Positions 4,435 through 6,803 of a DNA stretch of 6,803 bases are shown here, one piece after another. Numbering within the stretch: position 1 is the first letter of the stretch; every line of letters begins with the position of its first letter. A program made the position numbers and the translations under genes. Location of the stretch: positions 1 through 6,803 of the forward strand of contig JACQGV010000133.1 in assembly GCA_016199375.1 (NCBI GenBank), read 5' to 3'. Source of the DNA: Chloroflexota bacterium. GTDB taxonomy: Bacteria > Chloroflexota > Dehalococcoidia > SHYM01. The notes under the pieces were generated by a model. It saw only the letters and a list, made by a program, of their open reading frames with translations. It was not told the DNA's origin and made no database searches.

Positions 4435-6486
4435 CTATGGCGCTATGGTCACGTCTATGACCATGGCTGGGTGGTAGGTGCAGAGGAACTTGGATGTGCC
4501 GGGGGCGTTGGGCACCGTCCACTCGAAGCTCGTCGTCTGGCCCCCGTTCACGTCCGGCGAGACCCCGGGCAGCAGGCCGACCTGCAGGCCCACCAAGTTG
4601 TGCTTCTCATCGTCCTTGTTGACGATGGTGAACTGCACCTTTTCAGCCACCTTGAGGTTGAGGGTCTTGGCGTCCCACTTCAGACCGTCAGCTGTGAGCC
4701 GGATAGTCCTCAGGGCCGGCGCCGCGGCCGGAGCCGTGGTTGTCGCTGGGAGGGGCAACGCCGTCGCCGATTCCTCCACGGAGATGGTCAGCGGCTTGGC
4801 CTTGGGATCGCTAGTGATGACTACCTGGAGCTTGCCCGGGCTGGAGGGCGCCGTGAACTTGACCAGGTGGCGCTGGCCGGGCGCGATGTCGAAGCGGTCT
4901 ATCTTGGCGTCCTTGCCCTCCACGGTCATCTTGGGGCTGCCCGTGCCGCTGGCGTAGCTGAACAGGAGGTTCACGGTAGCCCCCGGCCTGACCTTGACGG
5001 TGTCGGGCCCAAAGGACGTAACGGTCCCGGCGAAGCTGCTGCCAGGCAGGATCCGCAACGTGACAGCCTCCTGGATGGCCTTGATGAGGGTCTGCTGGGC
5101 CTGGCGAGCGCTGCCCCGGAGGCCAACGAGTTGGGAAACGACCTCGCCCACCACGCCGCCTTTGCCGTCGTCGCGCCACTGCACAAAGGTGCCGCCATGA
5201 GGGTCCCCGCCGCTGGGCATCTGGACCTTGGCTACAAACTCCTCGGTGTCGGCCTCATAGATCCAGATATTGTGGTCGGCGTTGGAGTTGGCCAGGACGT
5301 ACTTGCAGTCGGGCGAGAGGAGGATGTGGTCGGTGGTGCGGCCGATGGGCACCACATTGGTCACGATGTTGAACTTGGTGTCAATGATGGTCATGGTGCG
5401 GCCCTGCTGGCCGTAGCCGGCTGACTCGCCCTTGTCGGCGACGTAGAGCTTGCTCTCATCGCACGAGAGTTGGTTGCCCCAGGGGCCCGGGCCGGTCGAG
5501 ACCTCGGCGATGACCGCCATCTTCTCCAGGTCTATCTTCTTCACTTTCTGGCCGTCGCCCTCGTTCACCCAGGCGATCTTGCCGTCCTGTGTGACGGAGA
5601 TCCCGATGGGGTCCAGCACCGGCACCTCGCCCACCACCTTCCAGGTCTTCATGTCCACCTTGGCGAGGGTGCCCTCGATTTTGCCGCGCAAGGCCGCGGA
5701 GGCGGTCGGCATGGCCACGTATATGAACTTGCCCTGGACATCGCCGGACACGACGTAGGGGTTGCCCTCGAAGTCCTGGAGGTTCATGCCGCCGACGATG
5801 GCGTGGTCCTTATCAGGGTCAATCACCCAGACACCCGCGCCACCACGGTTCCAGTTGAAGTCCACGTTCATGATGTACTCATGGCCGTCGGGGCCGGTGA
5901 AGTTGTTGAGGTGGTGGCCGCCGAACCCGGGGAGGGTCTGCTTGTATATCTTATAGGGCTTGAGGGTGAAGCCGTCGATAACGAGCAGCCGCGGCGGCTT
6001 CGCGGGGTTGGCCATGGCCTGGAGGTAGATCCACCGGCCATCGGCGGAGACGGTGGCGCCGTGGCTGGAGTACCCTAAGGAGTACTCGTCGGGCAGGTTC
6101 AGCGTCGCCACGGGCTTCCACTTCGTCATGTCCGTGACGTCGAAGACCTCGACGGTGTTCTTGGTGTTGGTGGCGCCCCAGGAGGTGCCCGCGTTGGTGT
6201 AGAAGTACATCTGCCCCGGCTTGGGGTTAAGTTGCTTGGGCCCGCTGGCGTCCAGCGTGGCCTCCAGCTGGACCCCGAAGTAGTCCGGCCAGCTTGTGCC
6301 AATGGTGGGCTTGGCCCACAGTCCGGCCTGCGCGGCGGAGGCAGCCGCTGGCGCGGCCGCCGGAGGTGCAGGGGCCGCTGGCGACTGTTTAGACTGTCCA
6401 CCGCTGCAAGCGGCGGCGACCAGGCCCACGAGGGTCAGGGCCGTGCCGGCGAGAAGCACCGGCTTACCTATATGTCTCGACCACAT
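4435..6486 (-). CDS. Beta-propeller/cupredoxin fusion lipoprotein, putative copper redox enzyme
   Basis: This 683-residue lipoprotein has a signal peptide with lipidation Cys27 (AAAC-SGG) and an Ala/Pro linker to about 55. A YncE/YVTN-like beta-propeller follows (about 60-450), with repeated DG-K/R-x-(I/L)-Y strands. Histidines sit at matching blade positions: His142 (SSHG), His191-192 (GGHH), His387 (TDH) and His430 (DPHGG); His405 is also nearby. Next are a second beta-rich domain (about 475-572) without obvious metal ligands, an Ala/Pro/Thr hinge (574-591), and a C-terminal cupredoxin. The cupredoxin's His629, Cys669, His672 and Met675 (C-x2-H-x2-M) form a type 1 copper set. It should act outside the membrane as an electron-transferring copper protein or enzyme. 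The layout recalls nitrous oxide reductase, but the CuA two-cysteine motif is absent. SBP56/methanethiol oxidase and cytochrome d1 propellers are other comparisons. The substrate is unknown. ATG 6486 is chosen because AAGGAG precedes it by 6 nt; the longer frame from 6510 would include that ribosome site. Confidence 0.85.
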   Translation of the reverse strand: MWSRHIGKPVLLAGTALTLVGLVAAACSGGQSKQSPAAPAPPAAAPAAASAAQAGLWAKPTIGTSWPDYFGVQLEATLDASGPKQLNPKPGQMYFYTNAGTSWGATNTKNTVEVFDVTDMTKWKPVATLNLPDEYSLGYSSHGATVSADGRWIYLQAMANPAKPPRLLVIDGFTLKPYKIYKQTLPGFGGHHLNNFTGPDGHEYIMNVDFNWNRGGAGVWVIDPDKDHAIVGGMNLQDFEGNPYVVSGDVQGKFIYVAMPTASAALRGKIEGTLAKVDMKTWKVVGEVPVLDPIGISVTQDGKIAWVNEGDGQKVKKIDLEKMAVIAEVSTGPGPWGNQLSCDESKLYVADKGESAGYGQQGRTMTIIDTKFNIVTNVVPIGRTTDHILLSPDCKYVLANSNADHNIWIYEADTEEFVAKVQMPSGGDPHGGTFVQWRDDGKGGVVGEVVSQLVGLRGSARQAQQTLIKAIQEAVTLRILPGSSFAGTVTSFGPDTVKVRPGATVNLLFSYASGTGSPKMTVEGKDAKIDRFDIAPGQRHLVKFTAPSSPGKLQVVITSDPKAKPLTISVEESATALPLPATTTAPAAAPALRTIRLTADGLKWDAKTLNLKVAEKVQFTIVNKDDEKHNLVGLQVGLLPGVSPDVNGGQTTSFEWTVPNAPGTSKFLCTYHPAMVIDVTIAP

Positions 6487-6492
6487 GCTTAT

Positions 6493-6498
6493 CTCCTT
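6493..6498 (-). promoter_or_regulatory. Ribosome binding site that fixes the propeller-cupredoxin start
   Basis: AAGGAG on the minus strand, 6 nt before ATG 6486, lies within the 23-nt gap after the upstream gene's stop. It rules against the in-frame upstream GTG at 6510. Confidence 0.75.
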
Positions 6499-6509
6499 TC
6501 GCTGGACCA

Positions 6510-6803
6510 CTACAACCTGGGGTTCTCTGGACTTGATCGCCGATTTGGCTTCTCAGCCTCACCTCCCACACGCCTAGAAAGTGCGCCTTCGACCTGTTTT
6601 GGGGACTGTGTTTGCGGGCTGCTGGGTTTTCCCCGGATGGCGCCTAGCAGCCCCTCCAAAGAAGCCTCCGTCACTCCCGCCCCCCGGTAGACCTGTATGT
6701 CCGTGCGGTCCAGGTTCAGGGCGATAACCCTCGCCCCCGGACCCTCCGACAGCAAGCGGCCGAGGAGCTCGTGCCCTGAGGGCGTCCGTCCGACGTCCAG
6801 CAC
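6510..6803 (-). CDS. Response-regulator receiver-like protein, C-terminal part (partial)
   Basis: The frame is open at the right window edge, so the N-terminus is missing. The visible 97 codons start with VLDVGRTPSGHELLGRL, which resembles the segment after the phospho-acceptor aspartate of a receiver domain (LLD-x4-P-x-G-x-ELL). GARVIALNLD follows as the next beta strand. The helix-strand rhythm continues to LLGAIRG near visible residue 58. The expected conserved Thr/Ser and Lys of active receivers are not clearly placed, so it may be a degenerate or unrelated alpha/beta protein. The last 39 residues are a Ser/Pro/Arg-rich tail with no visible DNA-binding domain. The stop at 6510 is 23 nt before the propeller-cupredoxin start, so it may be the preceding gene of the same operon. 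Assignment is tentative. Confidence 0.5.
   Translation of the reverse strand: MLDVGRTPSGHELLGRLLSEGPGARVIALNLDRTDIQVYRGAGVTEASLEGLLGAIRGKPSSPQTQSPKQVEGALSRRVGGEAEKPNRRSSPENPRL
6616..6653. repeat. 8-bp inverted repeat inside the 3' end of the receiver-like gene
   Basis: GGGCTGCT (6616-6623) and AGCAGCCC (6646-6653) are exact reverse complements separated by 22 nt. The spacer itself contains a small GGG-TTTT-CCC foldback (6624-6633). It lies about 130 nt upstream of the propeller-cupredoxin start. It could be an mRNA structure or chance in GC-rich coding sequence. Confidence 0.3.

Noticed and set aside
4471..5424. Long plus-strand open frame of 317 codons
   Set aside because: It is antisense to the propeller-cupredoxin gene, shows no recognisable motifs, and is explained by GC-rich codon structure on the other strand.
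4435..6486. Calling the large lipoprotein a standard nitrous oxide reductase (nosZ)
   Set aside because: The cupredoxin has a single cysteine in C-x2-H-x2-M, not the two-cysteine CuA motif, and the HH-x-H and other NosZ signature motifs are not reproduced. Only the general layout is similar.
1..6803. CRISPR array, tRNA or rRNA genes, insertion sequence ends
   Set aside because: Looked for regularly spaced repeats, cloverleaf-like segments and terminal inverted repeats by eye; none was convincing.

Overview
The window is a GC-rich bacterial segment in which nearly all convincing genes read on the minus strand. Lipoprotein signal peptides of the AAAC-SGG type followed by Ala/Pro-rich linkers, GTG as well as ATG starts and the general gene style would fit a Chloroflexota-like or other GC-rich, surface-lipoprotein-using bacterium. 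This is inference only, as there is no rRNA or other phylogenetic marker here.

Reading in the direction of transcription (right to left): (i) 6803-6510 is the C-terminal part of a protein resembling a response-regulator receiver domain, cut by the window edge. (ii) 6486-4435 encodes a large lipoprotein: a beta-propeller carrying inward-type histidines, a second beta-rich domain, and a C-terminal blue-copper (type 1) cupredoxin. (iii) A perfect 15-bp hairpin lies between this gene and the next. (iv) 4353-2965 is a CcdA/DsbD-like membrane thiol-electron transporter with a large extracytoplasmic N-terminal domain. (v) 2937-2449 is a small lipoprotein with a YtkA/FixH-like domain and a Met/His-rich motif. 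(vi) 2437-1418 is a YtkA/FixH-like domain fused to a CopD-like membrane domain. Genes ii to vi are tightly spaced (11 to 81 nt) and look like one envelope copper/redox unit: a copper-bearing propeller-cupredoxin, a thiol reductant that could keep copper-site cysteines reduced, and two copper-handling candidates.

After a 207-nt gap comes a separate unit: a textbook MerR-type promoter with a dyad inside a 19/20-bp spacer, a merR-like regulator with four cysteines at metal-binding positions, and 18 nt later the first 169 codons of a mercuric reductase-like flavoprotein that stops at a TAG. Right at that stop, the opposite strand shows what looks like the C-terminal end of a thioredoxin-reductase-type flavoprotein, also damaged. 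The left end therefore looks like a rearrangement scar (or an assembly chimera) joining two flavoprotein remnants tail to tail.

The most interesting object is the propeller-cupredoxin lipoprotein and its operon. It recalls the nitrous oxide reductase layout (His-rich propeller followed by a cupredoxin) but lacks a CuA motif and has histidines on only about half the blades, so its reaction is unknown.
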